This document shows, in pieces, positions 1 through 12,058 of a DNA stretch of 64,000 bases. The stretch is taken from contig OZ017769.1 of assembly GCA_963969345.1 (NCBI GenBank), positions 8,001,725 through 8,065,724 on the forward strand, written 5' to 3'. Every line of letters starts with the position of its first letter. Position 1 is the first letter of the stretch. The notes below the pieces were generated by a model, which was given only the letters and a program-made list of their open reading frames with translations, ran no database searches and was not told the origin of the DNA. The position numbers and the translations under genes are program-made. This DNA is from Turbatrix aceti (taxonomy: Eukaryota > Nematoda > Chromadorea > Rhabditida > Panagrolaimidae).

Positions 1-1700
1 CGAGTGAGCATCGTCGGAAAACGAAGTCATTTCGCGAGGCGAGACACGCACGAGGAAAGCATGCCAGCCCAGCCAGCGGCAGAAAAATTGCCTCCGTCAT
101 CCAAGAACGACTCGGCGGGTCGAAAGTCAGTTTGAAGGGCATGGACAACCAGACAACAGGGCAGACAATGCCTGAGGAGGCACATAGCTCATTCTCCGGG
201 ACCGGCGCCTAGCAGCCACCAGGCCAGGCCAATGCATGCGGGATGCCGGGAGCTGTCATGAAACGGTCACTACGGGGCACCCGGCAGCAGCAGCAGCAGC
301 CGCCGCACAGTCAATCGTAATTCATCCGTGCAGCGGCCAGCAGTTGTGTTGTTGTTCCTTCCTCTTCCGGAGACCACCCGTTGCACTACGCGCGACTGCA
401 CCGCCGGCATCCATCCTCTGACATACAAATCGACGCGCGTGGCTTCATTCCTTCCCGTCGGGTCAAAAAGGGCATTTTTAAAGCAAGCGTGCCCTCATCT
501 GTCTCCCCGCGGCCTAATCACGACCCCGCCCCTCCCGACAGACCGAGCGTGCGTGTGAACATTGGTGCCTTCGGATCCCAAGCGAATCGTTTCCCCCGAC
601 GCCCCTCCCCCCCCCCCCCCCGTTGAAGACGAAGAAGAAGACACCAAACACCTTTTATGTTAGCGCTGCACTTCCCGAGTTCGTAATAATCTAGTTGTAT
701 AGAATCATGGCTAGTTGCACGCTCTACTCTCGTTGTCGTAAGCACGTGCTGCCATGGCACAGCGCGCACGGCGGCACGATAACGATGCTTCCAGGGTTCT
801 CCCCTCCGTCCGCGCTCGACACTAATAGTCGCCTAGAGCCTCGGCAGTGTAAAACGAGGTGTTTTGTGGCGCGTGTAGAGCAAAAAGTGCCTATAGCAAC
901 GACAAACGGAACCGGGGAACCGAAACTATCCCGGCTGACAGACGCCCAGCGTAGGCAGACGGGGAAGTTAGTTATTCAAATTCCAAATTCGTGCCAAATT
1001 CCGAAAAGCAGATTAAGTCGCCGTCGCCGCCCAAAAATCAGAGTCTTCCTAGTTTTCCTAAATGGCGTTTCTAAGAATGCCAAAAACAAACAAGACTCCA
1101 AAAAACTCTCTAGGGTACTTTGGTACATTGATTTATGACGCCGCCCGGGAAAAGAGGATCCCCCAGAGTTTTTTAGAAACAAAGAAATATGTACGCATAC
1201 ATACATATTTTTTATTCCCGGATAAATAGATGGGGATTTTGCAGATTTTGCAGCGTCATAAGTAATGCTTACTCTAAAAAATGCCGGAGGAGGTCGTCGA
1301 CTCCAGAGGGCACTCAACTCGGCAGGAGAGGAAAAGAGAGGAAATCCGAACGCAAGCGCCTCGCGCTCTGCAGAGACACACCTTTTGAGAGCGCGAGCAA
1401 GCGCGTCGGCGGCGATAAACTAACCCTAACTGCCGGGGGGGGGGGGCAGGAGGTGGCACGCAATCCGCAGCAGTAGCAACACCGCACTCGCTCGTCCTGT
1501 TTTGTTTTTTCTGCAGTGTTGCCGCCTCGACGAGCATGCACGGACGTCGTCGTTGAGGGATGATAATTAACGCCTAAGTGGGATAAAGCCGTGCTCGTTC
1601 TCGGCGGAAAGCACGTCTGTCTTTTTTCACGTGCCAGACGCGAAAAAAAGAAGGATAAAAAGAATCCAAGCTGCTTCTTCGTGAGAAAAAAACAATCTAA
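1..1700. other. Upstream non-coding DNA, no gene seen
   Basis: No open frame here has splice-compatible neighbours or a recognisable domain. The stretch contains a short CAG run near 286-301, a C homopolymer at about 607-620, and a G homopolymer near 1435-1446. A small inverted pair (TTATGACGC near 1132 and GCGTCATAA near 1253) flanks an A/T-rich spacer and may be a decayed inverted-repeat element. The last few hundred bases probably hold the promoter and 5' UTR of the gene starting at 1701, but I cannot point to a core promoter motif. Confidence 0.5.
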
Positions 1701-4700
1701 ATGATGGTCATTTTGAGGCGGCGCCAGGAAAGGGAAGAGAAGATGCCATCGGTCGGGACAGCGACGACGCCCAGCCTGAAACGCCGAGTCGTCATCGCTG
1801 AGCCCATCAAGGAAGAAAAGCCAGGACCATCCTCGTCTTTGAACTCCCAGAATGATCTCGAGGGACCAGTAAGTGACACAAAAAGGCAATTAAAAAAAAC
1901 AGTCCAGGCCATTATGTAAACTTGCAGAAGCCCCCAGAATCCAAAACAAACAAAAAAGTCCAAATCAGGGAGCCGGAGTTTTCACCGTTATCCGCATCGG
2001 TCAAGCGCATTGGATTTGGGCTCCTGCTCACCTTCATCGCCAGCGCAGTCATCCGAGTCGTGTAAGTGGAGTGGGGGGCTCTTTTGTGCCGAAGACAACC
2101 GGGACAACGAGGAAAAACACAAAAGGACGCATTTTGCCCGTGCACAAATGAAAGAACACGGAAGCGGGCACTTGAGTTGGCTCCCGTCGCGTGCGACAAT
2201 CTCACATCACTCTCCTGGGAAAAAACACGTCATGCACTTTCTTTTTTCTTTCTTTTCAGGATGCAATTGGACCTAGACAAAGCAGCGTACAACCACAAAC
2301 CCGGCAAGTGCACGGTTCTGGGTAAATTAGGTAAGGAACAGCACAAATGCCTTGAAAATGACCAAATTAGGCCAAAAATACGTTGAACCCCAAAAAAATC
2401 GTTTTTAGGGAATTCTACGGGCCATATCGAATACGTGCCCGCCTTCGACGTCCTATTCGTCAGTCGGGGCTTCGACGCGCCCTCCACGGCCCCTCATAGG
2501 GCGGGCAGCATTGGAATCCTCCACGTCCAGCCCCCCCGCAACGACACGCCCTGGGACCGCGTGGCCGTCGGCAAACCTTTGGAAATGGACGTCGCGCCGT
2601 CTTCTGACTTCGACAAGGTGCGTGGGATTCAACCATGGGCAAAAAACAGAAAAACAATCGCCAAAAATTTTTTTTGGGATTTTGGAAAAAAAGAGGGAGA
2701 GAAATTCGGAACTTCCAACGCAGCAAAATTTTAACTTTGGTGCATAAAAAATTCCCCCACTATTTATTATAAATAGTTGCCACGGGCCGGACCGGGTCGG
2801 GACAATAGATCGCAACGCAAGCGTAAACATTGATTGTACATACTATGAGTCTATGACATTCAGAGTCGATTCCTGCCTCTGGGCCTGTCCTCGCTTGTGT
2901 ACAAGAACCGAGCGTTGCTCTACGTCATCAACGCCTTTCAAGACTCCAACAGAACCGTCGAGGTCTTTTCGTTCATCAAAAATTCAAAAAAACTCACGCA
3001 TCTCAAAACGATCTCGGATGCTTTGTTCCACAGGTGGGAGTTTTCAAAAAAAGGCTTTTAGACAGATAAAAGGAAGTTTATCGATTTAGCATCAGAGATG
3101 TTCAAGTCCTGGGCGCTGGGGACCGTCTGGCGCTGACTTCTGGGTTCTACTCATCCTGGACGAGGCCCTTCGAAGCACTTTTACAGACCCAGACTGGCAG
3201 TTTGTTGGTTTACGATGGGAAAAAAGCGAAAGTTGCTGATGAGTAGGATTTTTGGAGGGAGAAAAAAAAAGCAAATGATCCTCTGGGATTTCAGAAATCT
3301 GGCTCTGCCCACGGGATTGGCACTGGATAACGATCGGAGGATTCTCTACGTCGCCCAGTTCACGGGAGAAGCGATCCGAGCGTACCAGCTGGCCCTGGAC
3401 ATGACGCTGGCCCCGCTCAACGAAATCTCGCTCATGTCTTCGCCGTACGCGATCGTCGTGGATCGGGGAACCGGGAATCTCTGGGTAACCGCACAGCCTG
3501 TATTCTACCGCTTTGTTCAGCAGATCTGGAGCGATGCACGCACCCAGAACCCGTCACATGTCCTGCACATCAGAATACAGGTTGGCTATTTGAATGGGAT
3601 TAACGAAATACGAAAAACACGCGAGCAAAAAAATCGAACACGAAAAAAAAAATTTATGGAAGATTGAAAAATGAGCCAGAGCTCGCACGGATAAGTATTC
3701 GGATTTCGGGTAATCATCCCGGACTGAATAATATTGAAATATTGGATATATCGGTCGGCCGCAAAGAAGACAACAAATCGTAATTTTTCGCGTAGCGTAA
3801 GCGGAACGGAGCAGAGAGGAGTCCCGAAGCGTGCGCTTGGGGAACTCCCGACGCGAATCCAAATTCGCGATCGAGAGAGAGAAAAGCGAGTTTTCTCTTT
3901 ATCTGCGGTTGTTTTTCGGTAGTCAATGGCTGATGTTAATTCTTTCTCAATATTATTTTATTCCCTTGTCTAATTTATATAACCATTTATGTTGTTTTAT
4001 CACCGGCGAGCCTAATTTCAGCACGCGTAATCCTATTTTCAGCATTTAGATAAACGAATACGTATGTCTAGCATACAACGAAAGCATTGGGTTTGCGGAG
4101 AACAGATGTCGCGCGGAACAGCAACCGCAACACAGAACGGAGTTCCTCAGAATGTAGGTAGCTCAATTCCTGTGATAAAAGCGGCACGAGGGCGAAAACC
4201 AGTCCAACACGAGAGTGGATACCAGGGAGGCAGCAAGGAACCAGGAAGCGGCTGCCCAGAGAAGAGCGAGCGGTAGATCGCGGAAGCATGCCCTCCTTCA
4301 TCTCAAGACAGCAGTCTCTCCAGAAACCGGCAGGGCATGGGCCACACTGCATTACAGCAGGCGGGTCAGCAGCACGAACATCGGTGAGTTCGCGAGAGAG
4401 GTAGGGAACCGGACCGAAGACTTAAATTGGTCGAAGGTATAGTATAGCCGGCGAAAGTTTTCGGAGGAAACGGGGGAAGGCCGAAACGACCAAGGTCGTG
4501 ACTGTCCGAGCGAGAGGACGCAGTAACTTGCAGAAGGCCGAGGCTGACGGTCAGCCAATTTTTTATGGCCAAGGAGGTCCGGAGAAAGGAAGGATGACCT
4601 GGATATCGGGGTTTTTTGGTGGATTGCGGTTCTTTTGTTTGTCAGTTCCGGATATTTTGGTGATTATCAGTACATTCCAGCAGAAAGAGGAAATTTACTT

Positions 4701-7700
4701 ACGGAGGACAGCATGTGTCATCATGATGAACAGAGTCGGAGGCCCGAAATTGACCAAGGACAGAAAGTCGGGAGAAGTTTTTGGATGATTCAGAAGACGG
4801 ACGGGAACGTAACGAAGCAGACTCTGTACGAGTCAGAGGAAGACGGTGACCGGAAGAAGGTCAAGACTGAGTATCAGACGTCGTGTTCTGAAAGGTGACA
4901 GGCCCCAGGAGGGTAACCGAAAGCATGTTCGAGACATAACGGTCAAGCAGTGGCAGGTAGGACGCCGAGACGCGGCACCGAAGGAGCGGTGGGGGTATGT
5001 GGCCCCGGAGAGAGAGAGACCTGAAGGGTCAGGGACGAGGCTAAGCGAGCCAGGCGGTAACAGGCAGAAGGCCCAGGATGATTGTCAACGACGGGAGACT
5101 ATCGGAGTGATAAAAATGGAAAGTTTTCGGAAAAGAAAACTGGAGAGTCCGGTGAAGTTCGAATTTAACCGAGGTTCTGGTGAGCCGGGGCAAGTGTTAC
5201 TGGCGGAAGAGTAAGAGATCCGGGACAACCGGGGGCAGTTTTAGGCTGAAAAGGTGTGAAAAGACGGTGGAGACCAACAGAATCCAGGTGGGAAAGGTCA
5301 GACGGGAGACAGAAAACGTCCAGAATCGTCGAGAAAGTAACCTAAATTGCCCAGGGCAGAGGCTAAGCGGAGCAAATGGCGAAAATCAGAAGTCCAAGGA
5401 AGCCAGACACGGCTGTGGAACCCCAGAGGGGACGTAAGAGGCCTCAGACCAAGGCAAAGCAAGCATACGCAGGAACGGTGAAAAGCCAAAACAAAGGAGA
5501 ATGGCGCTACCAAAAGATGATATAAGGCCTAACAGAGGTAGGGAGTAAGGTACGACTTCTGACACGGCTACCAGATAACAACAGAACCCAGATCGCAGGA
5601 AGGGCGATGAAACACAAACGCACCAAGACAGTCTCGAAGACGAAAGACGGAGCGTGCGCGGAATATTGCGGTTCTCCGAGAGCATTATCATCACCGCATC
5701 AAGTCACCTCAGGTCTTCAAGAATCAAAATCGAAGTCAACAACGCGATTCGGTGAGTGTTTTTATAAGGGGCCCCGGAGCCCGATTTGCAGGCAGAAAAG
5801 AAATCTACGTCGAGCAAACGGCATCAGATTCAACGACCAGCAGGGATAGAGGCATGTAAGGCAGAGCGGTCTGACAGTCAGGGATAAAAGTACGAACCCG
5901 AAGTATCGAGGTCAATATGTCGATGAGAGCGTTCAGTCGGGCACGACCAGGTATACCTCTGTAGAGGAAGAAAAAGCGCGGCCCGGAGCCTGGCGTCGGT
6001 GAATGAAGGGGGGCAGCCCCCAGAAGAAAAGGTAAACTCCCGCAGTCAGGAGGATTGTCTCAAAAGAGAGGCCGAAAAGGCTCAGAGCCGAGGCTACGCT
6101 GACCAAAAGACGAACGGCAGAAATCAGATCCGGAGGCTAAAGAGGCCGTGGCAGGCGACCCGAGAGAGCGGCCACAACCGACTAAGGCCGAGGCTACACG
6201 AGCCACCAAAGACCGGCAAGACTGGACAAAACTACGGAATTTTCAGCAATATTGTGTGCGTCGCCTGGTGCACCCAATATCAAAGAAGGATCAAAGGTCG
6301 AGGTTATGTAAGCAAAACAGGACCGCAGGCGACGGGCCAAGGCAAGGCAGGCATCGGAGCAGTATAAAATGAATATATGCACACCGGCAGGCGTCTGCGG
6401 TGATCCAAAAGGCGTCACCACGACTTCGCAGCGCCTGAACTGCAGAAAGGCGGCGTCCGAGCCGGAGCAACAGCGCGAAACACATGTCCGAGCCAGATTT
6501 TCACTCGTCTTCAGAAAACGCCAGACTCGGGGTCACAGACGACTACGAACTCAGTGATGAGCACGAAGAGACAATCACAGCACTCGCATCGGACGAGACG
6601 GAGGACGGTTAATTGTGGGAAAAAGCAGGACCGCATGGGGCACAAGTGAAAGGTAGGAAAATCTTTTGCTGGGTGCTATTTTCAGACATGGACACTCGAG
6701 ACAAGCCTGACACCCTCAATTCGCTTATTCTCCACATTGTCTGCCAGCGACGACCGGATAAACCCCTCGCATCCCTAGAGGAGGGACGACTCGGAGCGGA
6801 GGGGAGCAAGCGGAGCGAAAAAGAAGTTTTTCGCGTAGGAACGACGGCAACGGAGAGACGCAGGAACGACGTTGCAGGAGGTCCGGAGCGAAAATCGTAA
6901 TTTTTCGCGTAGCGTAAGCGGAACGGAGCAGAGAGGAGTCCCGAAGCGTGCGCTTGGGGAACTCCCGACGCGAATCCAAATTCGCGATCGAGAGAGAGAA
7001 AAGCGAGTTTTCTCTTTATCTGCGGTTGTTTTTCGGTAGTCACCCACCCTCCCACCCAATCACTATTTCAGAAGGAGTTTTAGCGAAACAAGAAAAGGTA
7101 AGATCACTCAGGAGAGCCAGAAGAAAATGGAAAAGAACCGAGGGACACGAAGACAGGCGAGTGCCGTTACAAGCGGAATGCGGTGGACGGATAGCGGCGT
7201 AGATGCTATCTGTTAGGGCTCGCCGGGCGAGAGCGAGGCTAGACACACGCCGGACATCAGAACCGAAGTCGAAGTCAGACGGCCGGGAGATGTCTAAGTC
7301 GAAAGGTCGATAGACTGTCCAGACACGAAGCGAGAAATTACTACGACACAACACGGGCTCCCACCGTAATACCCGGCTACGAAAGAAGAGCTACCCACGT
7401 CTCGGCGAAAGGCATGGAAGAAGAGGGGCGACAGCAGCCCCAGCGGATCAAGGAAGCCCGATCAGAAGACGGTAAAATGGTTGGTTTTACGGCACTTGCC
7501 GGTTTTTATTACAGGTACGGATCAAGCGGTGAAGACCCACGGACTCGATATAGAGCCTCGTTTTTTTTTGGGATCGCTCTACAAGGAGCAACGAACAAGG
7601 CAACAACGTACGACGAGCTGCGGCGGAATCCCGAGTATGAAGGGCGATCTGGACCTCCCAACAGGCCAGGGAGGGAAGTCGACTAACGCCGGGCGTCTCA

Positions 7701-9064
7701 GAGACGCAAGACACCGGAGACGGGCGCGCCAAGTACCGACGTACAAAGACTCCAAGGGACCTTCCACCCGAAGTGATCCCGGTCATAATGTGCGTTTGAA
7801 AAGCAGTCTACTACGGCACAGCACATGGTCGAGCAGCGAGCGGTCTACGGTAACCGAGGTGACGCCTTCCTTCTCACTGACTACGATGTCCCGCAGGGAC
7901 AGCACAGATAGCAGCACTTCCAGAAAATGCTCTTCACCCTGTACAGATCATGCCCCCAAAGCTCGGATGTTTCCCCCATACTTCCCTCAATACTTCTTCC
8001 CAGTGTCCCCTTTGTTGTACGGTTTACCCCATGTATAATAACACAGCCAGCGACGACCGGATAAACCCCTCGCATCCCTAGAGGAGGGACGACTCGGAGC
8101 GGAGGGGAGCAAGCGGAGCGAAAAAGAAGTTTTTCGCGTAGGAACGACGGCAACGGAGAGACGCAGGAACGACGTTGCAGGAGGTCCGGAGCGAAAAACA
8201 GGATTTTTTGATGAGTAACTTCGCTTCTTCTTTGCGCTGCCCGTCGACTCGCGACGAACCCGCATGTTGCGCGCTTAATTAGCTTTCTGATTTGTTTTAT
8301 GCTGCTTCAAAAAATGCCGCCCTGACAACGGCAGCTTGTTGTCGCTTTTATGGCTTCCCTAGGGAAGGTCGTATTCTCGTAGGCCTGTGGAGCGACGCAA
8401 ATTAGCAGTGTCGTATTCCCAGGACATGTGAAAGCAGGCTGAGGGCTCATTTTTTTGAGTCCTTCTCGCATCAGCCTGAGGCAACAACTCGCGAGGAGGG
8501 TCACAGAGCGAGCTCTGCCGTGCATTTTTTGCCGAAGAGGAGAGGGTTCATGTCCTTTGCCCTGGTGAAGCGCAGGCAAGCGCAAACAACACTGAACCAG
8601 ATGAGCAAAATCGATGAATGGATGCAACGACGACGACTACGATGGATGTCGTCACGGTTGACGAATTTGGAATTTGACGCACCGTAAACGAGTGTTGAAG
8701 CTTGCTCCATGGAGCCGGGGGCTTGCCGGATGATAACGTATGCATGGCAAGGATTTAGAATAAATTGGACGTGTAATACGTTCGGTTTTTGAGCTTGACG
8801 TAGGCTACGGTTTTTTTGGGCGAAAAAAACCGTAGAGAACTAAAAAAAATCGAAAAAATTCTAAAGATCCTAAAAAGTTGGTGTTCCATGACTCGCAACT
8901 TTCAGGAACCCCGCGACAGCTGGACAATCACAGAACCCCTCGCAAACGACGGTTCCGGCGTTTCTGGCGCGACGGGACTCGCCATCGTCGACGACGTCCT
9001 CGTCGTCGGCACCGCCCTGAACAAAGCCATCGCCTGTCACATGCGGGACCCCGAAATCGCGTAA
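1701..9064 (+). CDS. Paraoxonase/MEC-6-like membrane-anchored protein (probable pseudoenzyme)
   Basis: Eight coding exons: 1701-1868, 1928-2061, 2260-2330, 2409-2617, 2864-3033, 3090-3242, 3295-3580, 8906-9064 (449 aa). All introns are GT-AG and phases close. The N-terminal ~83 residues are polar, followed by one hydrophobic segment near residues 84-101 (IGFGLLLTFIASAVIRVV) and then a six-bladed propeller collinear with serum paraoxonases, with blocks such as HLKTI, ILYVAQ, GTGNLW and VVGTALNKA. The single N-terminal anchor resembles nematode MEC-6/POML-1, chaperones for DEG/ENaC channels in the ER. Residues equivalent to human PON1 His115 and Asn168, Asn224, Asp269 and Asn270 are replaced (LPLG, RD, PTG, PY), so hydrolase activity is unlikely; a Glu matching Glu53 remains. 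The last intron is 5.3 kb because it holds a transposable element. Start chosen at the first in-frame ATG; an ATG 42 nt downstream is an alternative. Confidence 0.87.
3775..3925 (+). repeat. Split direct repeat A1
   Basis: This is the left end of the element; it reads identical to 6892-7042. It begins AAATCGTAATTTTTCGCG and ends TTTTTCGGTAGTCA. Immediately outside, similarity stops on both sides. Confidence 0.85.
6743..6894 (+). repeat. Split direct repeat B1
   Basis: Reads identical to 8046-8197. It begins GCCAGCGACGACCGG, ends GGTCCGGAGCGAAAA, and overlaps the next repeat (A2) by AAA at 6892-6894. Confidence 0.85.
6892..7042 (+). repeat. Split direct repeat A2
   Basis: Second copy of A1, joined directly to B1. 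The B1-A2 junction is what ligation of the two element ends into a circle would produce, sharing one AAA. Confidence 0.85.
8046..8197 (+). repeat. Split direct repeat B2
   Basis: Right end of the element and second copy of B1. The sequence following it (ACAGGATTTTTT) is unrelated to A, so this is the outer boundary. Confidence 0.85.
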
Positions 9065-9086
9065 TCCCTTGTTTATTTATTAATTC

Positions 9087-9092
9087 AATAAA
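9087..9092 (+). terminator. Poly(A) signal AATAAA of the paraoxonase-like gene
   Basis: Canonical AATAAA lies 22 bases after the stop codon in an A/T-rich 115-bp gap between two convergent genes. The complementary hexamer for the opposite gene lies at about 9072-9077, so the two 3' UTRs probably overlap. Confidence 0.6.
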
Positions 9093-9179
9093 ATTAAAAT
9101 AAATAAATACAATATTTACGTGGGACGGAAAAATGCCAGAAAAAAATAAACATTCAAGGTTGAAAAAAAAGAAAAAAAT

Positions 9180-12058
9180 TTACCTTCGCCTCCGTTTCTG
9201 CCTTCGACCGGCGGACAGCGCATTCTGGTAAGCGAAATCGAGATGCTTGCGAACCAGGGGATCCTGGGTGTCGATTTTTGTGGGTGGAAGAGAGATGACG
9301 CTGGACACCTGCTGGATGAGGTCGGCGTTCAGGCTAGGCGACGACAGCGCCGGAACGATGCGTTTCAGCGAATCCATGTCGAAGCCCTTGGACGCTGTCT
9401 GCAAGATTTTGGGTACCGTAATGCGAATTATGTACAAACCGCGACTAACCTCCTGGTTGATGTTGGCGTTGATGGGGCGGATGGGGTGCATGCCTTCGAT
9501 GGAGGGCGTCTGCGGCCTGCCTTTAGGCAATGCAATGTTCTGTAGCGAAGATCCAGCGACAAAGCGCTTCAAAAGGGTCATGGTTGCCTCGTCGGGCACG
9601 GTGTTCGTGCTGAAACCGAATTGGCGAGCCAGACTGCGAAGTTGTTGCTCGATCTCTGGACTGGCGCCGATCTGGCTGAGGAGGTCTTTGTTGTCAGCCG
9701 TTGAAGAGGTCTTCGGGACAGATGAAATGGCGGGAAGCTGTCTGGGACCCGGGAACATTGTCTGAACGGCACGCGCTTCTGGAGCGATGACCGCGGGCTT
9801 TGGTGTGGGTTTTTCACGGACCATGATCGATGACTGCGGTTTTCGCTGTACAGAAAAATAAAAATTATAATTTTTGTTGGAATCAAAAAATTGGCTCAAA
9901 ATCAGGCCGCCGGCCAACATAAATTTTCATACCAAAAAAGCCGCATTTTTTTGAAAATGTGTTTTTAGAAATTATTTTATTTAAAAATGTAAAAATTATT
10001 TTAAATTTAAAAATTTTCAAATTCTGAAAAAATTTTTGTTTAAAACAACCATTTTTTGTTTTTTACATTTTTTACTACGAATGAAAAAAATGCGTAATAA
10101 TTATTCATTTTAGTAAAAAGTATAAAAATTCGATGAATGAAACACAAAAACGTCTGAAAATCATACTTTTATTAAAAAATAATTTTCCAATTTTTTTTCA
10201 CTTTTTAAATTTTTGGGACGGCCGGATTCTATGCCATCGATAGAACTTACCGGATCGTAGCCTTGGAAGGCAGTGAGATGAAGCACATCTTCCCTGAGCG
10301 GTTCAATAGGCCTGAGCCCCTCAAAAATGTTCCCGCCGAACGAAGTCGACGGATTGGAACCCATGCTTGCTCTGTTTGGGACCTCACTGAACCTGATGCC
10401 GTCCAAAACCGGTTTCGGCCCTCCTGACGGTTGTTGCCTTGGAGCAGCACCCATCGAAGGAGGCAGCATGCCGGGATACATCCCCTCAACCGTCTCACAG
10501 GCGATTTCCTCACCGCCACCGTCGACCAATCTCGTGTTGGACAGCGTGACGAAGCCTCCGGGCGGCAGCGTGTTTTTGAGCTTCAACGAAGCCGGCAGAA
10601 AGGTAGGCCGCAGAGGGACGCGGAATCTGTGCCATCCGTTGTTTGCCATGCCCTGGCGGGTAAAAATTGGCGAGTCAATGCCATCGCCGAGCTGGGAGAT
10701 GGAAAAGAAGCTGTCGTCGCTCATCCAGAGGTCAAATTCGACGAATGCGCCGAGGGGGACCTTGAAGAGCGCGCTGGTGACAAAATCCTCGCCAGCGAGC
10801 TCCATGGCGATATTTCCGTCGTTTCGATTCCAGTTGGGTCCGAGGGTCCAGGAACAGGTGTTATCGAGGAATGAGCATTTCACCGCCTTGCACACGTTCA
10901 CGGCACGCTGAATTTTGCTCATTGGGGATTCTGGATTTGTCGGGGGTTCCAAAAGCATGACCGGAGGCGCGGTATCCAGGCCTTGGTTGAAGGACGGGAA
11001 ATCTGGGAAGTTGGGCGCTGTGAAGTTGCTACAAATCACAAAACTTAATTTTAAACGATTTAATTCAGCTTAAAACTCACGGGACACTGGTGCCATCCCC
11101 GACAGGAACAATAGGTGACCCCCGGCTCTGAGCCATGCCAAACTTGTTCATCTTGAGCGGCATGAGGAATCCACTGGAACCACTGCCCGCCTCCAGCTTG
11201 GACGATTCCGCAGCCGTCAAAGGCACTTTTTCGTTTTCAGATGCCGAAAACAAACGCTCGGAAGCCGCGCGATTTGTCACCTGGGATTTTGGAAGGATTT
11301 TCTGGTGCGTGGTGATCTGATGGACGGAAAGGGTGTCGAGGAGCTGAATATTGTCGATGCCGATGATGTCTTCGGCGGAGTGGACATTTCGGGCGCGGAA
11401 TACGAGTCTAAAGGGCACTGCCATTACTGGGATTCTAACAGATCGGCGCATCCAACGGGTCTCGCCTTCGCCCGAAACGGAATCCATGCAGTCCGGCTCG
11501 TGGGAGTGAAGTTCTTTCACGCAGATCTAAATACAAGAATATTGATTTGTGAGGGTGGAAATTAATTATTGAAGGTAACATACATCAAGCACAGGTCCAG
11601 ATGAAACCTTCCAAACACTGAATTTGAGTTCTCGTTTTTGGCTTGTTGGTGAAATTTCGGGACTTTCAATAGACCCGACCGATGGCGCACCATACTCGCC
11701 CTGAACGTAGGCAAAATTGTCATCTGAAAATCCAAAAGTTCGCCAAATCTACCAAATTTTACGATTTCTCACCTTCATCAGGTGATTTTGTTATAGAATT
11801 CACAGAGTCCACAATAACCGCATTTCCGATGCGCCAGAGATCCGCAGAATCGAGTGAAACAGGTTTCCAGCCACAAAATTCAGATTTCGCATTAAAATCG
11901 CAGTCGACGTTGCTGTTGCCTTTGTTTGTATTGGCATCGAACGGCGCCCCGAAGGGTTCAAGACGAGGATCGCCAACCGGCTTCCAGGGCGATTCAAGAG
12001 CCGCTGCGCCGTGGAAAAACGGCGCGAGCAAAAAAAACAAAAGCGGCGATAAAAGCAT
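9180..12058 (-). CDS. Secreted protein with two MAM-like domains
   Basis: Six exons read on the minus strand: 12058-11773, 11723-11584, 11526-11081, 11028-10251, 9845-9450, 9398-9180 (754 aa). The protein starts with a typical signal peptide (residues 1-20, ending HGAAA), so it is secreted. Two cysteine-framed modules are visible: one near residues 50-205, with CDFNAKSEFCGW and a later WMRRSVRIP/VFRARN/IIGIDNI pattern, and one near 305-430, with CSFLDNTCSW, then WHRFRVPL and LSNTRLV. Both follow the C-x-F-x(6)-C-x-W opening and beta-sandwich spacing of MAM domains, which mediate adhesion in extracellular proteins. The C-terminal third is low complexity, rich in Pro, Ser and Gln, and ends in a basic run. 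There is no transmembrane segment. The last intron is only 51 bp. MAM assignment is by pattern and not certain. Confidence 0.72.

Larger units (their letters stand above)
3775..8197. mobile_element. DIRS/PAT-like element with split direct repeats (non-autonomous or degenerate)
   Basis: The last intron of the paraoxonase-like gene contains four repeat blocks in the order A1 (3775-3925), B1 (6743-6894), A2 (6892-7042), B2 (8046-8197). A1 and A2 are 151 bp and read identical; B1 and B2 are 152 bp and read identical. B1 and A2 overlap by the three bases AAA, and the same AAA starts A1 and lies at the end of B2. The A1-B1 interior (2.8 kb) and A2-B2 interior (1.0 kb) are unrelated, so this is not a simple tandem duplication. 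This layout is the split-direct-repeat arrangement of PAT-type tyrosine-recombinase retrotransposons, and the shared trinucleotide fits a circular intermediate. I see no target-site duplication, as expected for that order. No reverse transcriptase, RNase H or recombinase frame is recognisable, so the copy is non-autonomous or decayed. An alternative is two internally deleted head-to-tail copies. Confidence 0.68.

Noticed and set aside
7481..8038. 185-residue plus-strand frame in the right interior of the split-repeat element
   Set aside because: Low-complexity Arg/Ser/Thr sequence with no RT, RNase H or recombinase motif. An overlapping frame contains VPQG, but it is short and lacks the rest of a reverse transcriptase.
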